A stretch of DNA of 64,000 nt from Candidatus Kuenenia stuttgartensis (lineage in GTDB: Bacteria; Planctomycetota; Planctomycetia; Planctomycetales; Planctomycetaceae), in assembly GCA_945906725.1 (NCBI GenBank), contig CAMDRI010000001.1, positions 17,789 through 81,788 on the forward strand, in the 5' to 3' direction. The translations under genes and the position numbers were made by a program. Numbering within the stretch: the stretch's first letter is position 1; each line of letters starts with the position of its first letter. Below, in pieces: positions 17,587-25,761 of this stretch. Under the pieces are notes generated by a model. That model ran no database searches. It was not told where the DNA came from and saw nothing but the letters and a program-made list of their open reading frames with translations.

Positions 17587-18555
17587 TCAAACGATGTAGA
17601 GCAGCGGAAACAGGAAGATCCACACCAAATCGACGAAGTGCCAATACAAGCCGCTGTTCTCCAAGAAGTCATGCCAGCCTTCCAGGCTGGCCTGCTTCAG
17701 CAAAATCCAAAACAGAATCATGCCGATGATCACATGCAGCGCGTGGAAGCCGGTCATCAGGAAGTAGCACGACGCAAAAATGTTGCCGTACAGAATCGGA
17801 TGCGGCTCGTGGACCGACTTGAAGACGTAGCCCCATTGCTCGTTCGACTTCAGCCCGGCGAGCTGCGTTTCGACTTCATGCAGCGACAGGTCTTCACGCA
17901 GGATGCCTTGCTTCATCAGATCAAACTGTTTGAACATCTCGCTAAAGCCACGGAACTCATCGCCCGCTTTGCCTTCCGCCTGGCTGGCCGCTTCAGCCAA
18001 CAACGCTTTCAACTTCGTGGCATCGTTTTTCGGCTCCGGCAGTTTCTCGGCGGCTTTGGAGCTGACCGCTTTTGCGGCCAAGCGTTCCAGTCGATTCGCG
18101 ACTGCCGTTTCCGATTCTCGGAGCACTTTCGCTTTCGCCTGCTGATCGTTTTCTGCAATGTGGCCCGGCAGAATGTCGTGGTCGATCTTGCCGTAGTACT
18201 CGAACCCCTTGATGCCGAGAAACACAAAGGCCAACGCAAACGTCCACTGCAAAAACTTGCGAGCTTTGCCGAAATCGTGTGCGCCCATTGCCTCGTGTGC
18301 GACCACCACGAAGTAGCTCGAAAGAATCAGGACGAACGTGTTGACGCCGCCAGCCGCGACGCGGATGTGCGTCACATCGGGATCGGTCGGCCAGCCTTTC
18401 GACCCCATCCGCAGCACGATATAGGTGCCGATGAACGCCGTGAAGAACATAATCTCGGTGCCGAGGAACAGCCACATGCACAGCTTGGAATTGGGAATCG
18501 CCAACCCCATCTTGATGGGCGGAACCGCGTGACCGGCATTTGGTGTGTGCGACAT
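17587..18555 (-). CDS. coxC: Cytochrome c oxidase subunit III with inserted soluble region
   Basis: 322 aa, against about 200 for the family form with five helices. Residues 1-117 carry helices I-III (KLCMWLFLGTEIMFFTAFIGTYIVL, GVNTFVLILSSYFVVVAHEA, FLQWTFALAFVFLGIKGFEY); residues from about 235 carry the last two (GFHALHVIIGMILFWILL, HFVDLVWIFLFPLLYIV). Between them lies a charged, Ala/Lys/Glu-rich, probably helical insertion of about 115 aa. A conserved membrane Glu (FLGTEIMFF) is present. It lies in the oxidase operon between ctaB and coxD. Confidence 0.92.
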   Translation of the reverse strand: MSHTPNAGHAVPPIKMGLAIPNSKLCMWLFLGTEIMFFTAFIGTYIVLRMGSKGWPTDPDVTHIRVAAGGVNTFVLILSSYFVVVAHEAMGAHDFGKARKFLQWTFALAFVFLGIKGFEYYGKIDHDILPGHIAENDQQAKAKVLRESETAVANRLERLAAKAVSSKAAEKLPEPKNDATKLKALLAEAASQAEGKAGDEFRGFSEMFKQFDLMKQGILREDLSLHEVETQLAGLKSNEQWGYVFKSVHEPHPILYGNIFASCYFLMTGFHALHVIIGMILFWILLKQASLEGWHDFLENSGLYWHFVDLVWIFLFPLLYIV

Positions 18556-18611
18556 ATCTCTTTCCGAATTCTTCGTGCCACAGCTCTATGAGTCGTGGGC
18601 CTCGTGTCGAA

Positions 18612-19547
18612 CTAACTCAACAATCTCCAATGATCCCAAGTCAGCGCCAGCAACAGCACCGGCAGATACACCAACGAAAACCACAACAACTGGCGAGCAG
18701 TCTGCACCGACTCAACCAGCAGAAAGCGAACGGAAAACGCGACGTAACCCAAGCCGAGCACGACCGCGATCAGAGCAAACACATCCCCCGCGAGCGCCGC
18801 GTCCTCGAGCAACAAACTGACCGGAATCAACGCCAAGGCATAACCGACACACAACCAACCGGTGATTCGCGGAGCCGGCCGCGTCTGCGGCAGCATCCGC
18901 AGTCCGGCGGCAGCGTATTGCTCGCGATAGAGCCACGCGATTGCCAGGAAGTGCGGGAACTGCCAGACAAACAACGTCGCGAACAGCGCGAACGCGCCGG
19001 CGTCCAACTCACCCCCGGCCGCCACCCAGCCGAGCACCGGCGGCATCGCCCCAGGGATCGCTCCGATCGCAGTGCAAAACGAAGTGCGACGCTTCAACGG
19101 TGTGTAGACTGCGACGTACAACAACAACGTCACCGAAGCCAACACAGCCGTCAGTGCATTTACAAAGCAAATCAGCTCGATCGCGCCGACCAGCCACAGT
19201 CCGAGGCCAAACGCCAATACTTCGTGCGGCGACATTCGACCGCTCGGCAGCGGGCGATTCGCCGTCCGAGCCATCAACAGATCCGAGTCTCGTTCCAACC
19301 ACTGATTGAGCGCGCTGCAACTAATCGCGATCAAGCCAATCCCAAGCAGCGAATGCCCCAACGTGATTGCCGACCAGTCGCCGGTTGTCGCCAGCAGAAA
19401 GCCTAGAGCTACCGTGACCAAGCCCATCACCGCGATGCGCGGTTTGGTCAGTGCGAGGTAATCGCGCCAACGCGGGATGACATGCGTCTGCGACGACAGC
19501 GTCGCGCCGAGTTCCATCGTGCCTTGGGGGTCGAGGAGGACGCTCAT
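18612..19547 (-). CDS. ctaB: Protoheme IX farnesyltransferase (heme O synthase)
   Basis: The 483-aa ORF is open far upstream, but the first 172 codons are antisense/out-of-frame to ctaA. ATG 19547 (MSVLLDPQGTMELG) overlaps the ctaA stop as ATGA and gives 311 aa. UbiA-family motifs LTKPRIAVMGLVTVALGF, NQWLERDSDLLMARTANRPLPSGR (the DxxxD prenyl-diphosphate site) and YTPLKRRTSF are present, with about nine helices. It converts heme B to heme O for the oxidase. Confidence 0.95.
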   Translation of the reverse strand: MSVLLDPQGTMELGATLSSQTHVIPRWRDYLALTKPRIAVMGLVTVALGFLLATTGDWSAITLGHSLLGIGLIAISCSALNQWLERDSDLLMARTANRPLPSGRMSPHEVLAFGLGLWLVGAIELICFVNALTAVLASVTLLLYVAVYTPLKRRTSFCTAIGAIPGAMPPVLGWVAAGGELDAGAFALFATLFVWQFPHFLAIAWLYREQYAAAGLRMLPQTRPAPRITGWLCVGYALALIPVSLLLEDAALAGDVFALIAVVLGLGYVAFSVRFLLVESVQTARQLLWFSLVYLPVLLLALTWDHWRLLS

Positions 19548-20521
19548 CGCACTGCCCCTCCCGCCAAGGTGGCCGAATGAACTGGCAGCGAATCGGCACG
19601 TTGGAAGCGTGCTCCACTGAGCCAATTCAGTCGCAACACGCGAGCCGCCAATTGCACCGACATCATCAACACGAACATCGCCGCCACTGCGTGAGCCGTC
19701 CGAAACAGAATCTGTTCTGGAGCCTGTTGCACAGCAACGTAACCCGTCGTCGGAAATCCAAATCGAGTCACCCACGCACCTGCTCCCAGCCCCAACTGCA
19801 CGAGCAAGACGATCAGTAAGCCGATTGCCGCTAAGCGGAGCCACGCTTGGCCTGATCGCCAACTCGACACGATCAGCACGACCGATAACACCGTCGCCAG
19901 AATCGCACCGCCCAAGTGTTCGTGCAGCGCGAAACCGAGATGCCGGACCAAGCCGCCGAGCAACGACTGACCAAACACCGTCAACAAATTCACGATGGCG
20001 AGAAACTTCAAGCTGTTGGAAACGGACGTGCTTATGTCTGAGACTCGCCCGCCACTCGTCCACTTTGATCCGGTCACGAGGGCGAACAGAGTGATCGTCG
20101 AAAAAATCAGAGAGGCGAACAAGCCGTGGATCAGAGCGGCGACGCGCGCATCAGCGATCACTCGAAAACCGCCGAGCAATCCCTGCAAGACCACAGCGGC
20201 CAGAATGCCGATCGCCAAAGCACGCACCCAGCCACGCGATTCGCGCCGTCGCGTCAAAGCGACAAGACCGATCGAGAACATGCCGATCAGGCTGCCGGCC
20301 AAGCGATGCCCATGTTCAACGAATTTATCCCGGTTCGCGTGGAAGTCTCGCAGCCACGGGTACAGAAACATGTTCTGTCCGTCGGAGGTCGGCCAGTCCA
20401 GGAACGCCATCCCCGCATCGAGCGTCGTCACGAGCGCTCCCATCCCAATCGGCAACAACGCGATCGCCGCCGTGAGGACGGCGTAGCGCGGGAGCCAACG
20501 ATCTGAGGATGCGGTCGTCAT
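19544..20521 (-). CDS. ctaA: Heme A synthase (COX15/CtaA)
   Basis: 325 aa, eight predicted helices. Conserved histidines occur in FVEHGHRLAGSLIG, ALIHGLFASLIF, FALHEHLGGAILAT and FRTAHAVAAMFVLMMS; the first segment TTLDAGMAFLDWPTSDGQ matches COX15. The enzyme oxidises heme O to heme A. It is coupled to ctaB by a 4-nt overlap and lies 18 nt after coxA, so both heme-A enzymes are made from the oxidase transcript. Confidence 0.93.
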   Translation of the reverse strand: MTTASSDRWLPRYAVLTAAIALLPIGMGALVTTLDAGMAFLDWPTSDGQNMFLYPWLRDFHANRDKFVEHGHRLAGSLIGMFSIGLVALTRRRESRGWVRALAIGILAAVVLQGLLGGFRVIADARVAALIHGLFASLIFSTITLFALVTGSKWTSGGRVSDISTSVSNSLKFLAIVNLLTVFGQSLLGGLVRHLGFALHEHLGGAILATVLSVVLIVSSWRSGQAWLRLAAIGLLIVLLVQLGLGAGAWVTRFGFPTTGYVAVQQAPEQILFRTAHAVAAMFVLMMSVQLAARVLRLNWLSGARFQRADSLPVHSATLAGGAVR

Positions 20522-20539
20522 GCGAGGCTTCTGGTCAAA

Positions 20540-22384
20540 CTAAGAATGCCCGTGTGCGGGGGCTTCAGGGGGGTTCTTCGGGTTGCGAGTGGGGTCAGTC
20601 TGCATCCAGAAATCCTGGTTGGCGCGGTTGGGATTTGAGTACTCGTACGGGCCGCGGAAGCAGACGGGAGGGACGTCGAAGTTGCCGTGACCTGGCGGAG
20701 ACGGAGCAGCCCATTCCAGACCGTTCGAATTCCACGGATTCCGTCCCGTCTTTTCACCCCTGAAGATGCTGATCAAAAAATTACCCAACAACAGAAACTG
20801 AGCGAAGCCCATGATCATGGCCGAGATGGTGATGAACTGATTCAGCGGCAGCAGGTGCTCGAGATACGGGTGGACGTACGGGTCGGCGTAGCGGCGAGGA
20901 AACCCCGCGATCCCCAACATGTGCATCGGGAAGAAGGCTCCATTGAAGCCGATGTAGGTCAGCAGGAAGTGCCACTTGCCGACCGTCTCGTTCATCTTCC
21001 GGCCGAACATCTTCGGGAACCAAAACTGAATCGCGCCGAAGACGCCGAACATCGTTGTGCCGAACACAACGTAGTGGAAGTGGGCCACAATGATGTAGGT
21101 ATCGTGGATGTAGATATCGACTGGCACGGCAGCCATGAAAATGCCGCTCAATCCACCGACGATGAACATCGAAACGAACGCGATGCAGTGCAGCGTCACC
21201 GTGTTGAACTGCAAACGCCCCCCCCAGATCGTGCCGATCCAGTTAAACACTTTCACGGCGGAGGGGAGCGCGATCATGACCGTCGAGACCATGAACGTCA
21301 TACCCAGCGCCGGATTCATGCCGCTGGTAAACATGTGGTGGCCCCACACGATGAAACCCAGTCCGGCGATTGCCGACATCGAATACACCATCGGCTTGTA
21401 GCCAAAGATCGGCTTGCGGCACATGCAGGCCAGCATGTCCGAGGTCATTCCCATGGCCGGCAGCAGCATGATGTAAACGGCCGGGTGCGAGTAAAACCAA
21501 AACAGATGCTGCCACAGCAGCGGCTGTCCGCCACCGACAGTCGGGTCGGTGTTGTTGACGACCAAGCCAGCCGGGATGAAGAAGACCGTGTGAATGCCTT
21601 CGAGCCAACCGCCGAAAGCCAACCGGTCGAAGAGCTGCATGAAACCCGCCGCCGTGAGGACTGGCAGAGCGAACGCTTGCAGGATCGCAGTGATGAGCAT
21701 GGCCCAAATCGTGAGCGGCATCCGGAACAACGTCATGCCAGGAGCGCGCATGTTGATGATCGTGGTCATGTAGTTGACCGATCCCATCATGGACGACACG
21801 CCCACGAAGGTGACACCCATCAGCCACATGGTCTGAGCCGATCCAGAGCCTGGCGCGGCGGCTCGGAGATCCGCAAGCACCGCGTAGGAAGTCCAGCCTG
21901 AAGCGGCTCCTCCGAAATAGAAGCTCATCCCAAAGCAGGCGATGGCCGGGATCATGAACCAGTAGCTCAGCATGTTGAGCACCGGAAAGGCCATGTCGTC
22001 GGCCCCAATCATCAGCGGGATCAGGAAGTTGCCGAAGGCACCCGCCAGCACCGGGATGATGACCAGGAAAATCATCACGGTGGCGTGCATGGTGAAGAGC
22101 ATCGTGTAGAACTCGGGCGAGATTTGGCCTCCGGCGTTGGCGAAGAGCGGCCCGAAGATGGGCATTGAGGTCCACGGAAACGCCAATTGCCAGCGGACAC
22201 CCAAGGCCAACGCGCCGCCGAGCATCAGCATCAGCAGCGTCGTGAACAGAAACTGCTTGCCGATCATCTTGTGGTCGGTCGAAAAGACATACTTCTGAAT
22301 GAACGACTGCTCGTGATGCCCGTGAGCACCCTGAGCGTGTTCCTGTTCGTGCCCATGTTCCTGGGCGACTCCCGCGGCACTCAT
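20540..22384 (-). CDS. coxA: Cytochrome c oxidase subunit I (A2-type heme-copper oxidase)
   Basis: 614 aa from ATG 22384; the ORF track adds 16 upstream residues. Twelve or more helices. Low-spin heme and CuB ligands appear in TMHATVMIFL, FWFYSHPAVYIMLLP, WGHHMFTSGMNP and YIIVAHFHYVVFG. The D-channel Glu of A1 oxidases (HPEVY) is replaced by Ala with a preceding Tyr-Ser (YSHPAVY), the signature of the A2 subfamily seen in Rhodothermus and Thermus caa3. The N-terminus is His-rich. It starts 1 nt after the coxB stop. Confidence 0.97.
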   Translation of the reverse strand: MSAAGVAQEHGHEQEHAQGAHGHHEQSFIQKYVFSTDHKMIGKQFLFTTLLMLMLGGALALGVRWQLAFPWTSMPIFGPLFANAGGQISPEFYTMLFTMHATVMIFLVIIPVLAGAFGNFLIPLMIGADDMAFPVLNMLSYWFMIPAIACFGMSFYFGGAASGWTSYAVLADLRAAAPGSGSAQTMWLMGVTFVGVSSMMGSVNYMTTIINMRAPGMTLFRMPLTIWAMLITAILQAFALPVLTAAGFMQLFDRLAFGGWLEGIHTVFFIPAGLVVNNTDPTVGGGQPLLWQHLFWFYSHPAVYIMLLPAMGMTSDMLACMCRKPIFGYKPMVYSMSAIAGLGFIVWGHHMFTSGMNPALGMTFMVSTVMIALPSAVKVFNWIGTIWGGRLQFNTVTLHCIAFVSMFIVGGLSGIFMAAVPVDIYIHDTYIIVAHFHYVVFGTTMFGVFGAIQFWFPKMFGRKMNETVGKWHFLLTYIGFNGAFFPMHMLGIAGFPRRYADPYVHPYLEHLLPLNQFITISAMIMGFAQFLLLGNFLISIFRGEKTGRNPWNSNGLEWAAPSPPGHGNFDVPPVCFRGPYEYSNPNRANQDFWMQTDPTRNPKNPPEAPAHGHS

Positions 22385-22385
22385 A

Positions 22386-23204
22386 TTATTCGTCCTTCTT
22401 CGCCACGGCGCTGGGGGTCGCGTGGCCGTCATAGTTCTGGTCGGCTTGCAGCTTCTTCAAATACGCCTCGTATTCGACTTCGCGTTCGGAGGTCAGTTGT
22501 GCTCGCATTTTGTAATGTCCCCAGCCGCACAGCTCGGCGCAGGTCAGTTCAAAGATCCCCTGCTTCTCGGCCTTGAACCAGATCGGAATGATTTGGCCTG
22601 GAATGGCGTCTTGTTTGACTCGCAGGTGCGGCAGGAAGAACGAGTGTTGCACGTCTCCGCTGCGAAGCTGAATCATCACCGCACGATTGATCGGCGCATG
22701 TAGATCGTTGACATCGTATAAGTCATCGGGCTGTGGCTTGAGTTGCAGCTTCTTGCCGGGAGCCGGGTATCGAATCCGCCACTCAAACTGCCGAGCGGTC
22801 ACTTCCGCGATCGGAGCATCGCGGGCTTCTTTCGGAAAGTACGCCTGCACGCGGAACAACGCCCAGACGTCCATTTGATACAGGGCGAGGAACAATAAAA
22901 TTACGGAAGGCACGACCGACCAAATCACTTCCAGACTATGACTGCCGTGACTGAACCAGGCTCGCTCGTCTTTGCTGTGCGACGCACGCCACAGGACGTA
23001 AACCAGCGCGATCTGAGTCCCGATGAAGACTGCCGTGACGATGTAGAGGATCAGATAAAACAGGTTGTCGATCCGCTGCCCCAATTCGGTCACCGACGCT
23101 CCCGGAAACCACCAACCCAACGAGGGTGTCATCGACGCGACGATCGAATAGATGATCGCCACGATCGGCCAGAAGACAAAAAACGCACACCAAAACTTAC
23201 GCAC
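22386..23204 (-). CDS. coxB: Cytochrome c oxidase subunit II (CuA)
   Basis: 272 aa. Two N-terminal helices (FVFWPIVAIIYSIVASM, NLFYLILYIVTAVFIGTQIALVYVLW, and VIWSVVPSVILLFLALYQ) precede a periplasmic cupredoxin domain with the CuA site CAELCGWGHYKM. There is no fused cytochrome c domain, so electrons must come from a separate carrier, presumably one of the cytochromes or the cupredoxin encoded upstream. It is separated from the diheme gene by a 158-nt gap filled by a palindrome. Confidence 0.96.
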   Translation of the reverse strand: MRKFWCAFFVFWPIVAIIYSIVASMTPSLGWWFPGASVTELGQRIDNLFYLILYIVTAVFIGTQIALVYVLWRASHSKDERAWFSHGSHSLEVIWSVVPSVILLFLALYQMDVWALFRVQAYFPKEARDAPIAEVTARQFEWRIRYPAPGKKLQLKPQPDDLYDVNDLHAPINRAVMIQLRSGDVQHSFFLPHLRVKQDAIPGQIIPIWFKAEKQGIFELTCAELCGWGHYKMRAQLTSEREVEYEAYLKKLQADQNYDGHATPSAVAKKDE

Positions 23205-23232
23205 GGTAAAACTCCCGCGTTGTGGAACCGAA

Positions 23233-23349
23233 TTTTCGCCACCGGGTTTGTCCCTGTGGTTTAGTGGCCTTTACGCTCCTCAATGAATCTATGGGTCGGT
23301 AGTAGTGCAAAAGCCGCTAAACCACCGGGACAAGCCCGGCGGCGGAAAA
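23233..23349. repeat. Long palindromic element between diheme cytochrome and coxB
   Basis: Arms 23233-23272 and 23309-23349 (40/41 nt) match with about five mismatches and one gap; the spacer is 36 nt. The core TTTGTCCC.GTGGTTTAG.GGC is shared by both arms. It fills nearly all of the intergenic gap inside the respiratory cluster. Confidence 0.88.
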
Positions 23350-23362
23350 GTGCTTTGGAAAT

Positions 23363-24805
23363 CTAATTCGCGTTCCCATGTTCGCTCGGTTGTCCCGCTA
23401 CGCTGTGAGCCTTCGCCGCCTTGCGAGGCACCGACTCAAACGGAACGGACAGTACATAGTTCACCAAGTCCCAGATTTGCTCCGGCTTAACGGTCGCGGC
23501 CACCGGTGGCATTGGAGTCCCTTTGATCCCTTGCGAGATGCGGCGATAGATATCGATCGGCCGCCGGCCGCCGCGATAAATGCCGCGTGTCAAATCACGC
23601 GGCTTGATCGGTTGATCCCAAGCGTCGTGTAATCCACGCTTCTCATAGAACCCACCTGCGGCATCATTCTTCTGAAAATCTTCCGTTTGAAAGCCGTTGC
23701 CTCGTCCTGTCGGACCATGACAGTTAATGCACTTGCCACCGTCCGTTTTCACGAACAGCGCCTTACCACGCTCGCGAGATGCTACCGTGTCTGGCACACG
23801 CGGCACTGGCGGCATGATGACCGTGTCCGCCGTCTCCGCCCCTTCCCAAGCCGAGACCATGTCGCCAGTCACGGTCTCGATAAACGCCGCCAAACCTTCC
23901 GTCGGGTTCGCCACGTATTCCTCAAGTTGCTTAGCAATTTGATTTTCGATTTCGCTGGTACTTGCCTTGGATTCCTTCGCTTCCTTTCGGGCACGATCGG
24001 CGGCGTAGTCGTTCTTCAAATCCTTGAGTAACTGCACTTCCAGTTCGCCGCGCATCGCCAGCCATCGGATATATTCGACGATCACCGCCAACTCGTTGTC
24101 CTTGAGCATCGGCACGAATGACGGCATGTACGTTCCCGGAATGCCGTACGAGAGAATCCGCTTCAAGTCGTCGTGCGACGCCTTCGTGTCTTTGTTGGTC
24201 GAAGTGAACTTGAAGATACCCAGGCGATAATCGCGTGGCCGCGGGTTGAGATACTTCGCGGTTGTCCCATCGCCGTCACCGTTGATGCCGTGGCAGTGCT
24301 GGCAATGCCGAGCGTACAGCTTGCGACCATGCCGCAGATTCTGTCCGGCGACGACGAATTGGTCCCCCTCGGCCGGCGCAGTCTTGAGTGGAAGCAGTGT
24401 TTCAAAAGACTTCTCGCTGGGGTCGTAGCTGGCCAGCAAGAACGATTCTCCCTGGTTGGCTCCGGACGTGAACAGCAAACCGGCGCGACTGAGTTCCGGA
24501 GACTTCAAACTTTCGAGATCGCTGGTCTCCGCATTGAAATCGACAATCACCGACCGGCCATCGACGGACTTCACTTTGCCTTCAGCCTTGCCGTAATTCA
24601 CCGGCAACTTCAACCACGCGACGCTGTCCAGCGGTGTGCCGAAGTGTTCTTCCAAAGTCTTTTCCACGACTGCTCGTGCCTTGCGATGAACCGGGTTCGC
24701 GATGGCAGCATTCTGAGCGAACCGCATCTTCGATGCGTCCTCAGCACATCCGGCCACGGCACCAGCCAGCACCACGACCAATAATTGCCACACTCGCGCG
24801 ATCAC
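23363..24805 (-). CDS. Diheme c-type cytochrome lipoprotein
   Basis: The ORF extends to 24874, but GTG 24805 lies 8 nt after GGAGG and starts a lipoprotein signal (MIARVWQLLVVVLAGAVAGC), 480 aa. Two heme sites, CQHCHG and CINCHG, are followed by plausible Met ligands (GTYMPSF and GTPMPPV). The region before the first heme (about residues 30-160) is a beta-rich domain. It likely carries electrons from the bc-type complex to CuA. It is cotranscribed within the cluster and preceded by a small palindrome. Confidence 0.88.
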   Translation of the reverse strand: MIARVWQLLVVVLAGAVAGCAEDASKMRFAQNAAIANPVHRKARAVVEKTLEEHFGTPLDSVAWLKLPVNYGKAEGKVKSVDGRSVIVDFNAETSDLESLKSPELSRAGLLFTSGANQGESFLLASYDPSEKSFETLLPLKTAPAEGDQFVVAGQNLRHGRKLYARHCQHCHGINGDGDGTTAKYLNPRPRDYRLGIFKFTSTNKDTKASHDDLKRILSYGIPGTYMPSFVPMLKDNELAVIVEYIRWLAMRGELEVQLLKDLKNDYAADRARKEAKESKASTSEIENQIAKQLEEYVANPTEGLAAFIETVTGDMVSAWEGAETADTVIMPPVPRVPDTVASRERGKALFVKTDGGKCINCHGPTGRGNGFQTEDFQKNDAAGGFYEKRGLHDAWDQPIKPRDLTRGIYRGGRRPIDIYRRISQGIKGTPMPPVAATVKPEQIWDLVNYVLSVPFESVPRKAAKAHSVAGQPSEHGNAN

Positions 24806-24819
24806 GAAACGATCCTCCA

Positions 24820-24867
24820 GTAGCCGAAGTCGCCAGACTTCGGGCGCACTCTGGCGAGTGCGGCTAC
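24820..24867. repeat. Short palindrome next to the diheme cytochrome ribosome site
   Basis: GTAGCCGAAGTCGCCAGA and its partner TCTGGCGAGTGCGGCTAC (18-nt arms, two mismatches, 12-nt loop) fill the space between the cupredoxin lipoprotein gene and the diheme cytochrome. The element ends at the GGAGG of the latter. Confidence 0.8.
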
Positions 24868-24870
24868 AAA

Positions 24871-25761
24871 TCACAGTCCAAACTTCTTCGCGTCCGCCTT
24901 GATCTCGACGGCTGCGTTGTCACCACTCTTGATGATGACGCTGTATTTCGATTCCAACAGTCCCGGCTTCCCACCGTCTCCCCGCTCGTGCCAGACCTTG
25001 AACTGATATTTTCCCGCCGGCAGACCTTCAATCTTGAAGTTCCCATCCGCGTCCGACACGGCCGCGAACGGATGATCCAAAACCAAGTGATACGCGTTCA
25101 TCCAAGCGTGCAAGTCACATTTGACGGAGAACGGTTCGCGTTCCGGCCGTTTGTAAACCAGCTTGATACCCGTTCGATCGTTGGGCGAGATGGCGTTATT
25201 GACGTTGCCATTGCGATTGCCAACACAGCGAGTGTTGTGCAGCACGCCGTCATCGTTCATCAGCCGGACAGTCTGTCCGACTTGGCAGAACAGCGCGTGC
25301 GTCGTGAAGCGGCAATTCTTCTGATCGAATTGGATGTCCTGGGCGGGCAGCGCAGCTTTGAAACCAGCCGGAGCCTTGTCGAGAAACACGAACACATTCG
25401 CCACTCCTTTACCTTCACTGACGACCAAGTCCTCCTTGGGAATGTCGCCTTCTTTCGAGCAGACACTGGGGTCTTTGTCGGCGGTCCCCATTTTGTAGAT
25501 TACTCCCGGCGTGGGGCGTGACCCGTCAAAAACGATTCGACCGATCAGTGCTCCGACGCCGCCCGCACCGGGCGCGGCCGCACCATCAGCAGTCGCTGGC
25601 TTGTCGCCATCAACTTTCGCGATCGCCGATTCAGCGGGCTTCACCCGCACCGAAGGTTCGGCGTGAGCACCCGTATCGAGCTTGCCACAACCAACCGCAA
25701 GCGTCAGCAATCCTGCGCACGCCGTCATTGTCCAACAGAATTTCGAGTCGACCTTTTTCAT
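24871..25761 (-). CDS. Cupredoxin-like lipoprotein with carboxypeptidase-regulatory-like C-terminus
   Basis: 296 aa from ATG 25761, which overlaps the octaheme stop (TGATG). It has a lipoprotein signal (CWTMTACAGLLTLAVGC), a Pro/Ala-rich linker, a methylamine-utilisation/cupredoxin-like domain with GVLHN and VKCDLHAWM (His, Cys, His, Met that could ligate copper), then a short FKIEGLPAGKYQFKVWHE segment typical of carboxypeptidase-regulatory domains. Its location suggests a periplasmic electron carrier or copper protein of the respiratory chain. Copper binding is inferred, not shown. Confidence 0.75.
   Translation of the reverse strand: MKKVDSKFCWTMTACAGLLTLAVGCGKLDTGAHAEPSVRVKPAESAIAKVDGDKPATADGAAAPGAGGVGALIGRIVFDGSRPTPGVIYKMGTADKDPSVCSKEGDIPKEDLVVSEGKGVANVFVFLDKAPAGFKAALPAQDIQFDQKNCRFTTHALFCQVGQTVRLMNDDGVLHNTRCVGNRNGNVNNAISPNDRTGIKLVYKRPEREPFSVKCDLHAWMNAYHLVLDHPFAAVSDADGNFKIEGLPAGKYQFKVWHERGDGGKPGLLESKYSVIIKSGDNAAVEIKADAKKFGL

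Noticed and set aside
16828-18591. 587-aa plus-strand ORF across the oxidase genes
   Set aside because: Runs antisense through the ABC ATPase, coxD and coxC; composition (RRQHRQ...) is typical of complementary-strand translation.
18612-20063. 483-aa form of CtaB
   Set aside because: The first 172 codons overlap ctaA out of frame; the ATGA-coupled start at 19547 gives the normal family length.
20687-21901. 404-aa plus-strand ORF
   Set aside because: Antisense to coxA; His/Arg/Asp-rich translation with no motif.
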